From: an uncultured Bacilli bacterium
GTDB lineage: Bacteria; Bacillota_I; Bacilli_A; RF39; UBA660
Direction of reading: 5' to 3'
Assembly (NCBI GenBank): GCA_934089255.1
Contig: CAKOJI010000007.1
Span: 1-43,276, forward strand
Length of the DNA: 43,276 nucleotides
The translations under genes were made by a program, and so were the position numbers. This document shows positions 9,641 to 16,262 of the stretch, piece by piece; position 1 is the stretch's first letter, and each line of letters begins with the position of its first letter. The notes beneath the pieces were generated by a model. The model saw only the letters and a program-made list of their open reading frames with translations, did not search any database and was not told the origin of the DNA.

Positions 9641-9686
9641 ATTTGTTTTTATCTAAAACCATAAAATAATATCTTTTCTCATACAT
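9639..9686 (-). CDS. Possible 15-residue micro-ORF with a strong Shine-Dalgarno site
   Basis: On the minus strand AAGGAGTG is followed after 4 nt by an ATG at 9686. The reading frame encodes MYEKRYYFMVLDKNK and stops at TAA (9641-9639). The RBS is better than that of most genes in this window. Upstream, TTGATA (about 9727-9722) could be a -35 box, though the -10 is not clean. The peptide matches nothing I recognise. It could be a real small peptide, a leader, or the first codons of a gene whose rest was lost when the neighbouring LemA-like gene arrived, since its stop lies against that gene's terminator. No coding bias can be judged at this length. Confidence 0.35.
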   Translation of the reverse strand: MYEKRYYFMVLDKNK

Positions 9687-9732
9687 ATATCACTCCTTCT
9701 ATTATGAGATGATATAAGCGTATCAAAAAAAC

Positions 9733-9763
9733 AGTCATAAATATCTAAAGTTTATGACTTTTT
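9733..9763. terminator. Hairpin with T-runs on both sides
   Basis: AGTCATAAA (9733-9741) pairs perfectly with TTTATGACT (9751-9759), loop 9 nt, then T to 9763. The A-run at 9725-9731 gives a T-run on the other strand, so it may end minus-strand transcripts from the surface-protein locus. A second TTTATGACTT copy lies at about 9777. Confidence 0.55.
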
Positions 9764-9863
9764 AACTTTAAATTATTTATGACTTTCTATTTTACAATTT
9801 ATATTTTTTATATTATTTAATAACCATTTTATGTTTAAAAATGAATAAATTAATAGAAAACTA

Positions 9864-9900
9864 GGCGAAAATTTTTTTCTTCAATCCCAGTATTTTCGGC
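9864..9900. repeat. Imperfect inverted repeat downstream of the orphan cassette
   Basis: GGCGAAAAT (9864-9872) faces ATTTTCGGC (9892-9900), 9 bp with one mismatch and a 19-nt loop. It lies 20 nt beyond the cassette stop codon. No clear T-run follows on the minus strand, so a terminator role is uncertain. Apart from this and the hairpin at 9733-9763, the stretch 9687-9920 holds nothing I can identify. Confidence 0.4.
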
Positions 9901-9920
9901 ACTTTTTTAAAAACTGTCAG

Positions 9921-10151
9921 TTAGTAAGTAACAGTATACGGATTTGAACTAGTTCCATCTCCTCCATCTACCAGCAATTCAGCCTTTAGATTGATACTAG
10001 GGCGGAAAGCATAAGAGTAGGTGACGTAGTCGCTGAAGGTGTTACCATTCGAATAAGAAACGTTCCACTCGAACGCACGCGAACCATTATAGTTGTTCGG
10101 AGACGAAAGCCACCAATTAGAAGTATCCAATTTTTTTAGATTTACACCCAC
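9921..10151 (-). pseudogene. Orphan C-terminal cassette of the surface-protein family
   Basis: The open frame encodes 76 residues that align only with the last third of the domain ending the upstream surface protein: NWWLSSPNNY, AFRPSINLK and GDGTSSNPYTV correspond to FWWLSTPNEY, AFRPVINIK and GDGTSSNPYTV. The two are near-identical in DNA at GCTTTCCGCCCT and at GGAGATGGAACTAGTTC, so one was copied from the other or both from a common source. The only start is a GTG at 10151 without a fitting RBS, and the frame is closed by TGA at 10188-10190. It therefore looks like a gene fragment or silent cassette, not an expressed gene. The middle (about 10000-10110) is about 48% G+C by hand count, roughly twice the surroundings, with codons such as TCG, GCG, CGT and GTC that are rare elsewhere. 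See findings for the recombination and diversification hypotheses. Confidence 0.7.
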
Positions 10152-10183
10152 ACATCTACGGCGTGACTTCGCCGTATGATGTG
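10151..10183. repeat. GC-rich hairpin between surface-protein gene and orphan cassette
   Basis: CACATCTACGGCG (10151-10163) pairs with CGCCGTATGATGTG (10170-10183), about 12-13 bp with one bulged base and loop TGACTT. It is the strongest GC stem in the window and has no T-run, so it is not an ordinary terminator. Confidence 0.75.
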
Positions 10184-10187
10184 TCCC

Positions 10188-10215
10188 TCAAAAAGCATTT
10201 TCCTATGCTTTTTGA
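10188..10215. repeat. Perfect 11-bp inverted repeat after the surface-protein gene
   Basis: TCAAAAAGCAT (10188-10198) pairs with ATGCTTTTTGA (10205-10215), loop TTTCCT. It lies 17 nt after the stop codon of the minus-strand surface-protein gene, so it may help end that transcript, although only AGGGAC, not T, follows on the minus strand. Confidence 0.7.
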
Positions 10216-10231
10216 ATCCGTATCATAAATC

Positions 10232-12136
10232 TTAACTTAGTTTTACAGTATAAGGATTTGAACTAGTTCCATCTCCACTATCTATTAATACATCTTTCTT
10301 TATATTGATGACAGGGCGGAAAGCTTGAGAATTTTTAACGTCACCAAATACGCTAACACGGCCACTAAAAGAATTTAGACTGTATACATTTGAATTAGAT
10401 GCATCAGAAAAATACTCATTAGGTGTAGAAAGCCACCAGAAGGAAGTTATTAATGAATTATATAAATAATATGATTTATTTAATGTTTCTTCTTCGGAAC
10501 TTCCTCCAGCATATATGATATTATCTGCTGTAAGTAATCCTATTGGATATTTTAAATTACCATTTGTTTGATTTCCATTTGGTAAAGTTGTAACATCTAC
10601 TGTAAATCTTGAGTATGTATTATTTGCACTTTCTGCACATTTAAATGTTGGTTTTAATGTTGTAATACTTGTTGTTCCTGTGCTATATTGTAATCTTTCT
10701 GCTGATGCATAATATGTTGTATTTGTTCCATAACCTAATTGAGTAGTTACTCCACCTATTCCATTTGATGCAAGTGTTTTATCATTACAAAATAATGTAT
10801 CGGCTAAATAGTTTGCATAATTATTTTTTAGATTATCTTCGTACCATTTATCAACTACTGTTTTTATTGCGCTATCATTAATATTTTTGTGTGTTGCATC
10901 ATAAGTTGTACTTCCGGGTGTTCCATACATATATCCTACATATGCATTGTCATTGGAATTTGTATTAAATGCTGTTTTTATTACACTTCCACTTGAATCT
11001 TTTGCAACATCATCTAGTACTAGTCTAACAGAACCATCTCCGTTGATACGTACTATTCTCCATGTCTTATTAGCAAATGTTACATAATTATCTAACACAT
11101 TTCCTCTAAAGTAATAACTTGTTCCATAATCATCTGGTGCTGTATTAAGTAGTTTGTCATTTTCTCCTGAAACTTTAGTAAATGTAGTTACTTCACTTCC
11201 ATAAGTTGTTCTATTTGTTCCACCTTGTTTAGCACTTGTATATATTGCATTTGCAAGAGTACCATCACTAAATGGACTATAATCTTTTACATCACCTATA
11301 TTAGTTGTTAATGAGCTTGATATATTTGTTATATTTATACTTATTGTTTGTGAATCACTTGTTACTGTTATCACATCTCCATTTACACTAGATGTAGAAC
11401 CTTTATTTATTGTTATTTTTTTACTTCCTTTTACTGTACCATCTTTATCTTTTACATAAAGTGTATGAGTTCCTGGTTCTACTGCTGGTATAAAATATTT
11501 ATTATCTCTTATTTGACTTGTTTTTGGATTACTTTGCATTTCTACATAGTCTCCAGTTGAAGCATTAGTTACTGTTCCTGTTATATCTACTATATCTGCT
11601 AAGTTATATATTTGTACCTTTGCAAATATTGTTTTATTCATATCTTCACTTTGATCTATATTCATTTCTTTATAGACTACTTTTAATTCATAACTTTGTG
11701 TTTCATTTACATCTATATTATTTGTTACAAGCATTCCATTTTGTGTTGGAAATGATGTTTCATTTACTCCGTTACAAGTCTTTCCACTCACACTACTTGT
11801 ACAAGTTAAAGTATATACCACATCACTTGTTCTACTTAATGTATTTACTAATTCTTCTAAATATACTGCATAGTTGTTTACTGTTGCATTTCCTTCATTT
11901 TTAACTGTAAACGTTTTAGTATCTATCGTTGTACCAGGTTGTATTTTTTCTGCAGTAATATCTCCATTACCATCTCCATAAGTTAGTTTTAAATCTGCTG
12001 TTGTTACACTTATAGATTTAGTATTAGTATTTCCTTGTATTCTAGTTAAAAAGTATGCATATGTTAATCCTACTAATATTAATAATACTAAAAATATTCC
12101 AGTAACACTTACTATTATACTTTGCTTTCTAGACAT
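10232..12136 (-). CDS. Secreted or membrane-anchored surface protein with C-type-lectin-like end
   Basis: 634 residues. A lone N-terminal hydrophobic segment (about residues 7-29, ending GLTYAYF) resembles the leaders of TasA/camelysin-like secreted proteins. Next come a beta-rich domain with TFTVKNEGNATV (DUF-type sheath-protein resemblance) and a PEGA/Ig-like segment (about 185-275). The C-terminal half carries YYFRGNVLDNYVTFANKTWRIVRINGDGS, FRF-type, with NDSAIKTVVDKWYEDNL, YPIGLLTADNIIYAGG and the closing FWWLSTPN to AFRPVINIK. I know that last module as a recurrent, uncharacterised domain of uncultured gut Firmicutes, similar to DUF6273/C-type-lectin-like ends; fold and ligand are inference. 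ATG 12136 is chosen over 12145 because AGTAGGA (12146-12152) abuts the latter. Composition is Thr/Ser/Asn-rich. It has its own promoter (12169-12198). Probably an adhesin or variable surface protein. Confidence 0.7.
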   Translation of the reverse strand: MSRKQSIIVSVTGIFLVLLILVGLTYAYFLTRIQGNTNTKSISVTTADLKLTYGDGNGDITAEKIQPGTTIDTKTFTVKNEGNATVNNYAVYLEELVNTLSRTSDVVYTLTCTSSVSGKTCNGVNETSFPTQNGMLVTNNIDVNETQSYELKVVYKEMNIDQSEDMNKTIFAKVQIYNLADIVDITGTVTNASTGDYVEMQSNPKTSQIRDNKYFIPAVEPGTHTLYVKDKDGTVKGSKKITINKGSTSSVNGDVITVTSDSQTISINITNISSSLTTNIGDVKDYSPFSDGTLANAIYTSAKQGGTNRTTYGSEVTTFTKVSGENDKLLNTAPDDYGTSYYFRGNVLDNYVTFANKTWRIVRINGDGSVRLVLDDVAKDSSGSVIKTAFNTNSNDNAYVGYMYGTPGSTTYDATHKNINDSAIKTVVDKWYEDNLKNNYANYLADTLFCNDKTLASNGIGGVTTQLGYGTNTTYYASAERLQYSTGTTSITTLKPTFKCAESANNTYSRFTVDVTTLPNGNQTNGNLKYPIGLLTADNIIYAGGSSEEETLNKSYYLYNSLITSFWWLSTPNEYFSDASNSNVYSLNSFSGRVSVFGDVKNSQAFRPVINIKKDVLIDSGDGTSSNPYTVKLS

Positions 12137-12168
12137 ATATATCATTCCTACTTTCTTAATCTAATAAA

Positions 12169-12198
12169 ATTATAAAATAAAAAATGATATATTTCAAT
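12169..12198 (-). promoter_or_regulatory. Promoter of the surface-protein gene
   Basis: Minus strand: -35 TTGAAA (12198-12193), 18-nt spacer, -10 TATAAT (12174-12169). The -35 box overlaps the right arm of the preceding gene's terminator. Confidence 0.55.
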
Positions 12199-12206
12199 CA
12201 TTTTTA
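12175..12206 (-). terminator. Terminator after the gene at 12235-12672
   Basis: AAAAATGAT (12181-12189) pairs with ATCATTTTT (12198-12206), loop 8 nt. The A-run at 12175-12185 gives T on the minus strand. Confidence 0.7.
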
Positions 12207-12234
12207 AGACATTTTATTCGTTAACGAAATATTA

Positions 12235-12672
12235 TTATAAATACACTTTCAATTTTTCAATACTCTTTTGTTGAAAATCTTTAAAATCTTTACCAATAGA
12301 CAATATATCTTTATCTAAATAATCTTTATAATTATCCAACTTTTTAGAAACATTTAATACACCCATTGTCATACCTTGAATTAACATATCAGCTATTCTA
12401 GCATCGCTATTATCTTTCATAATTTCCATATTTATTCCCATATAAGCACCCATTTTACTAATTAAAGGTTTTGATATAACATCAATTTTATTTTTCTTTA
12501 TATAAGTCTTTAACTTCTTTAATTCTTCTTCATACCCTTTAATAACTTCTTCAACAACTTTTTTAATTTTATTTTCTTTTTTATTAATTTTATTTATAAG
12601 TAAAGTTAAATTACTAAGTGCCATATCAGTATCTTGATACAAATAAGTTAAAAATTCTTTATTTTCATCCAT
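12235..12672 (-). CDS. Conserved-looking helical protein of unknown function
   Basis: 145 residues, predicted all-helical and cytoplasmic, with no signal peptide or membrane segment. A Lys/Glu-rich middle helix (about 33-62) is followed by a Met/Gly-rich stretch MGAYMGINMEIMKDNSDARIADMLIQGMTMG, quoted here only in part: key residues are the Asn-Ser-Asp-Ala-Arg core near residue 88 and the MLIQGMTMG segment after it. The rest is amphipathic helix. I do not recognise a named family. It lies between the pseudopilin gene (55 nt upstream) and the surface-protein gene, and has its own terminator. The RBS is GGTGAT, 5 nt before ATG 12672. It may be co-transcribed with the pseudopilin, but nothing shows a shared function. 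Confidence 0.6.
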   Translation of the reverse strand: MDENKEFLTYLYQDTDMALSNLTLLINKINKKENKIKKVVEEVIKGYEEELKKLKTYIKKNKIDVISKPLISKMGAYMGINMEIMKDNSDARIADMLIQGMTMGVLNVSKKLDNYKDYLDKDILSIGKDFKDFQQKSIEKLKVYL

Positions 12673-12726
12673 AACTAATCACCATTATTATTATTAACCA
12701 ATTATAAATTTATATACAAAAAAAGA

Positions 12727-13101
12727 TTAAAAACTTAATTTATAATCTTTTACTCCTACTTCATCTATATAAATATCAACATATTCATTATTAATATCAA
12801 AATAATTTCCACTAACTGGATTATAAATCTTTTCTTCTATCAAACCACAATCTTTTATTGCACTTAAATACACTCTTACTTTATCATTTTCTTTTAAAGT
12901 TTTTTCTGCAACCTTACCACAAGAATTATCTAAATAAACGTCACTGGCTTTCACAACCATTTCTCTTACTTCTTCTAACTGATCTGCTCTAGAAGTCTTA
13001 ATTGCACTATTAATCTTCGGTATAAGAATAATACCTACAATACTTAATAATGATATAACAGTAATTAATTCAATAATTGTAAAACCTTTTTTACTCATCA
13101 T
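12727..13101 (-). CDS. Type IV pilin-like/pseudopilin protein
   Basis: About 124 residues. A class III prepilin leader is clear: MSKKGFTIIELITVISLL, with cleavage expected after Gly and a Glu at +5 of the mature protein, then a hydrophobic helix (to about residue 30). The rest is a small globular domain with two Cys (in NSCGKVA and KDCGLIEE) that could form a disulfide. This is the layout of ComGC/GspG-type subunits of competence pili or secretion systems. Matching assembly parts (prepilin peptidase, PilB/ComGA ATPase, PilC/ComGB) are absent from the window. The start is ATG 13101 or 13098, with AAAGAG 6 nt before the first. Both lie inside the end of truA, so translation is coupled. Confidence 0.8.
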   Translation of the reverse strand: MMSKKGFTIIELITVISLLSIVGIILIPKINSAIKTSRADQLEEVREMVVKASDVYLDNSCGKVAEKTLKENDKVRVYLSAIKDCGLIEEKIYNPVSGNYFDINNEYVDIYIDEVGVKDYKLSF

Positions 13102-13819
13102 AATCAACTCTTTCTAAATAAAGACCATTTGGTGGCACAGTAATATAACTATAGTTACCATCTACATTATTTAACATTACTTCTATATATTCTGGTTTTA
13201 TTTTACCACTACCAACTAATATAAGAGCACCAACTAAATTTCTAACCATATACCTATAAAAACTTTTACCTACAAAATAAATTGTTAAATAATTATTACT
13301 AATAGTAAAATCAATACTAAATATTTCACTATTATAATTATCTCTATAACCGCTAACAAACGCTTTAAAATTATGTTTTCCAATCAAATACCTTGCTGCT
13401 TTTTTCATACTATCAACATCAAGTTCTTTATTATAATTATAAACATAATCATCTTTAAATAAATCATACTCACCCAAATTTATTATATATTTATAAGTTT
13501 TTTTCTTAACAGAAAATCTAGCATGAAAAGAATCTTCAACTATTTTAGCATCAACAACTCTAATATATTTTGATACCAAACTATTTATAGCATTTACAAT
13601 TCTTTCTTCTGGAACATAAACATCTAAATTAAAATGACACTTCTGTCCTAAAGCATGAACACCTCTATCTGTCCTTCCACTTCCCTTTACTAGAACATCA
13701 CTTTTATTAATAATAGATAAAGCATTTTCTAACTCTTTCTGAACACTATCATCATTTTTTAATCTTTGAAATCCATTAAATTTACTACCATCATAGCTAA
13801 CGGTAATTAAATACCTCAT
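13091..13819 (-). CDS. truA: tRNA pseudouridine(38-40) synthase
   Basis: Makes pseudouridine at positions 38-40 of the tRNA anticodon stem. 242 residues, normal for TruA. The catalytic block GSGRTDRGVHALGQ holds the nucleophilic Asp. The N-terminal ISYDGSKF-type strand (here VSYDGSKFNGFQ) and the C-terminal FVGKSFYRYMVRNLVGALI block also match. AGGAGT precedes the ATG, which overlaps the stop of the upstream ATPase-like gene as ATGA. It sits directly after two ecfA-like relics, the order known from Bacilli (ecfA1-ecfA2-ecfT-truA), except that ecfT is missing. Confidence 0.96.
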   Translation of the reverse strand: MRYLITVSYDGSKFNGFQRLKNDDSVQKELENALSIINKSDVLVKGSGRTDRGVHALGQKCHFNLDVYVPEERIVNAINSLVSKYIRVVDAKIVEDSFHARFSVKKKTYKYIINLGEYDLFKDDYVYNYNKELDVDSMKKAARYLIGKHNFKAFVSGYRDNYNSEIFSIDFTISNNYLTIYFVGKSFYRYMVRNLVGALILVGSGKIKPEYIEVMLNNVDGNYSYITVPPNGLYLERVDYDE

Positions 13820-14445
13820 CTTACACTCCTATATATATCTTTTAATAATTCTTTATTATCAACTGTATAAGTTAACTTAGCACCTTTTTTATTAGCTAAT
13901 CTAATAAATTCAATACATTTAGGATAATCTATCTTATATTTTTTCTTATAAAAATCATTAAAATTACCACTATAAATTACTTTACCATCTTTAACATACA
14001 ATAAATTACTAGATATACTATTTAAAAATACTAAATCATTACTAATTACCATCATAGTACCCTTATATTTATTTTTTATATAATTAATAATTCTTTTCTT
14101 ATATTTATAACTTAATCCAATATCAAAATAATCTAAACAAATATTATTTTTTTTATTATATATAGAATAAACAAACAAAATTAATTTAAATTGTCCTTTA
14201 CTTAAATCTTTAATTTTTCTTTTTAACAAACTATAACTAATTTCTAAATCACTAAATATATTTAAAATTTCACTATCTATTTTAATTTTATATCCATTTA
14301 AAAATCTTCTAACTGTCCATTCATCATCAAAACTAATTCCTTGAAACTGATACCCTAATTTTAATAAATCTAATTTATCACCATAAACTCCAGTAACAGT
14401 ATCTTTATCTATATCAATATTATTAACTAAATACATTATTTCCAT
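13816..14445 (-). CDS. Decayed ABC ATPase, EcfA2-like relic
   Basis: 209 residues, against about 280 for EcfA2. The frame is open and compactly placed, but the ATPase motifs are gone. Where a P-loop should stand there is VYGDKLDLLKLGYQF. The signature reads DLSKGQFKL instead of LSGGQ. The Walker B region is ICLDYFDIGLS, keeping the Asp but with Tyr for the catalytic Glu. The switch His is Asn (VISNDL). The end, YPKCIEFIRLANKKGAKLTYTV, still resembles the C-terminal domain unique to EcfA proteins. Position between an EcfA1-like gene and truA supports the origin. It overlaps the upstream gene by 10 nt (start 14445; ATG 14436 is an alternative) and truA by 4 nt. It cannot act as a normal ATPase; a structural or RNA/protein-binding role, or slow decay, are the options. 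Confidence 0.6.
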   Translation of the reverse strand: MEIMYLVNNIDIDKDTVTGVYGDKLDLLKLGYQFQGISFDDEWTVRRFLNGYKIKIDSEILNIFSDLEISYSLLKRKIKDLSKGQFKLILFVYSIYNKKNNICLDYFDIGLSYKYKKRIINYIKNKYKGTMMVISNDLVFLNSISSNLLYVKDGKVIYSGNFNDFYKKKYKIDYPKCIEFIRLANKKGAKLTYTVDNKELLKDIYRSVR

Positions 14446-15179
14446 AAAACATCAACCAATTCTTTCTCTATAATATGATCATTTTCTATTAAATCATAAC
14501 TTTTTAAAAGATTACTAATATCGTATATAAATGGTAAAGACAAACCTAATTCTTTAAATAAATTTTCATCTTTTAAGACATTTTTTACATCATCAAATAA
14601 TTCTTTTTCGCCCTTGTTAATAACTAAAACTTTATCATATTTAAGAATTTCTTCCATATTGCTAATAACTGAAAATAATATAATATCATTTTCTTTAATA
14701 TAATTTAATATTCTCTCTTTTTTTTCATTACTTAAATATACCAACATATCATCTATACAAAATATAATTGGTTTAATAATTAGTAACGATAATATTTTTA
14801 AATAAACTCTATCTTCATTAGTTAAATCTATAATTTTTTTATTATAAATATTATCTAAATTAAAGTATTCTCTAAAATAATTTATTCTATCCCTACATTC
14901 ATCTTTATCAAACAACTTTACTAAATAATATTCTAACTCCAAAGAAAAACTTTCAGTGTTATATCTATTATCAGAAAAAACACAAGCAATATTATGTTTT
15001 TTATAATCTAAACTATATTCACTAATAGATTTATTATTAATAAATAAATCTTGATTATTTAATTTACCACAAATTCTTTTAATAAATGTTGTCTTTCCAC
15101 TACCGTTTGCTCCAATAATGGATACTAATTCACCAGATGAAACATTTACTTCATATCGCTTAAAACTAACATTAACCAT
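14436..15179 (-). CDS. Degenerate ABC ATPase, EcfA1-like
   Basis: 247 residues. The P-loop is perfect (GANGSGKTT, about residues 24-32), so nucleotide binding is likely. Other motifs are altered: the Q-loop reads VFSDNRYN (Ser for Gln), the signature DLTNEDRVYL instead of LSGGQ, Walker B CIDDML (Asp in place of Glu), and the switch His is Asn (VISNMEE). The end LGLSLPFIYDISNLLKSYDLI, followed by a helix that closes ELVDVLW, is the EcfA C-terminal domain pattern. In Bacilli, EcfA1/EcfA2 energise vitamin uptake through EcfT and S-components. EcfT is not next to these genes. The start ATG 15179 follows AAGGGTGTGG. Together with the next gene it is likely a heterodimer that no longer transports, or one that transports with unusual chemistry. 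Confidence 0.65.
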   Translation of the reverse strand: MVNVSFKRYEVNVSSGELVSIIGANGSGKTTFIKRICGKLNNQDLFINNKSISEYSLDYKKHNIACVFSDNRYNTESFSLELEYYLVKLFDKDECRDRINYFREYFNLDNIYNKKIIDLTNEDRVYLKILSLLIIKPIIFCIDDMLVYLSNEKKERILNYIKENDIILFSVISNMEEILKYDKVLVINKGEKELFDDVKNVLKDENLFKELGLSLPFIYDISNLLKSYDLIENDHIIEKELVDVLWK

Positions 15180-15253
15180 AATACCACACCCTTATTAACT
15201 ATAATTTTATCGCATAAAATAACTAATGTCCAATTTTTATTTTATTTATTAAC

Positions 15254-15285
15254 AAAAAAAGAAGCACATTATATAATGTGTTTCT
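15254..15285 (-). terminator. Terminator of the YihY/GGDEF operon
   Basis: A near-perfect 13-bp inverted repeat at 15260-15285 (AGAAGCACATTAT facing ATAATGTGTTTCT, one mismatch) is followed on the minus strand by seven T. It lies 99 nt past the YihY stop. A smaller hairpin GTACTCA/TGAGTAC (15345-15351/15363-15369) stands between them. The remaining part of 15180-15383 shows no gene. Confidence 0.65.
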
Positions 15286-15383
15286 TGAATATTATTCTAC
15301 AATATAATTAACACAAACCTAATTAATTATTATTGTAAATCTAGGTACTCAAATAATACTCGTGAGTACACTATTATTATTAT

Positions 15384-16262
15384 CTATTTAACTTCTTTAA
15401 CAATGCCAGTTTTTTCCAACTCATTATTTTCAACTTTAACATTTAAACTTAAACCAATAACAAATATATAACATAACCAATATATCCATAACATTAATAT
15501 CGCTATATTAGATAAACTACCATAATATTTATCATATGCATTAAAGTTATTTATCCATCCACTATATAAGTATGTTGCAAGTACCCAAAATAGTGTTGTA
15601 AATACTGCACCTAAATTTATACCACTATGCATTACCTCTTTATCAGGAGCAATAACATAAATTGATTTAACAAAATAGTATATAATAAACCAAGTAATAG
15701 GTCCTCTAATAATTGTTAAAATAGGATCAATTATAGATTTAAAATTAAAATAATCAAAACTAGAAATAATTTTATTACCTAAAAGAGGTACTAACAGTAT
15801 AAATATGTAAAGTACACATAATAAAAGTGTCATAACCATTGCTTTAAATCTTCTTCTAAAATAATTATCTTTTTTTATGCCATATATTTGATTACTAGCA
15901 ACTATAATACTATTAGCACCATTACTAGCTGTATAAAATAGTACTATAATAACTATTAAATATTTTAAATTAAATTGTTGTTCAAATATTGATGGAACAA
16001 TAACATCAAATTGAATAGAGGTAAATATTCTTCCTAAAAGTTCACTAACAGTATCTACATTTACTCCAAACATAGTCCCAATAGCACTAATAATTGAAAC
16101 TATTGGAACAACACTTAATATAAAAGAAAAAGCAAGCTGTCCAGGCAAAACCATCATTTCAGGTTTCATTATTATTTCAAATACTTTACTAAAAAAATCT
16201 TTAAAATATTTCCTGTTTTTATTAAACATTTTAGATAATAAATCCAATATTTTATTTATCAT
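15384..16262 (-). CDS. YihY/BrkB-family membrane protein
   Basis: About 292 residues with six membrane segments, typical of the YihY family (once wrongly called RNase BN). Diagnostic segments are the LAFSFILSVVPIVS region in the first membrane helix, FYTASNGANSIIVASNQIYG in the middle, and GSLSNIAILMLWIYWLCYIFVIG near the end. The molecular role is unknown; links to envelope stress, virulence and transport have been suggested for relatives. ATG 16262 (or 16265) follows GAGGATA. This lies within the last codons of the GGDEF gene, so the two genes are translationally coupled. That coupling suggests a shared envelope-related role (inference). Confidence 0.85.
   Translation of the reverse strand: MINKILDLLSKMFNKNRKYFKDFFSKVFEIIMKPEMMVLPGQLAFSFILSVVPIVSIISAIGTMFGVNVDTVSELLGRIFTSIQFDVIVPSIFEQQFNLKYLIVIIVLFYTASNGANSIIVASNQIYGIKKDNYFRRRFKAMVMTLLLCVLYIFILLVPLLGNKIISSFDYFNFKSIIDPILTIIRGPITWFIIYYFVKSIYVIAPDKEVMHSGINLGAVFTTLFWVLATYLYSGWINNFNAYDKYYGSLSNIAILMLWIYWLCYIFVIGLSLNVKVENNELEKTGIVKEVK

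Noticed and set aside
9939..9962. tRNA T-arm-like sequence (GTTCAAATCC on the minus strand), also at about 10250-10272
   Set aside because: It encodes the conserved GTSSNPYT end of both surface-protein copies, and no acceptor, D or anticodon arm surrounds it.
11620..11904. Plus-strand ORF of 94 codons opposite the surface-protein gene
   Set aside because: It is the antisense of Thr/Ser-rich coding sequence, with no RBS and improbable Leu/His/Phe-rich composition.
9921..12136. A complete diversity-generating retroelement
   Set aside because: No reverse transcriptase, accessory gene or template repeat is in the window, and the two copies differ at all kinds of bases. Only a hypothesis is kept in the findings.
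15345..15369. Hairpin GTACTCA/TGAGTAC as the YihY terminator
   Set aside because: No T-run follows on the minus strand; the stronger stem with seven T at 15254-15285 is the better terminator.
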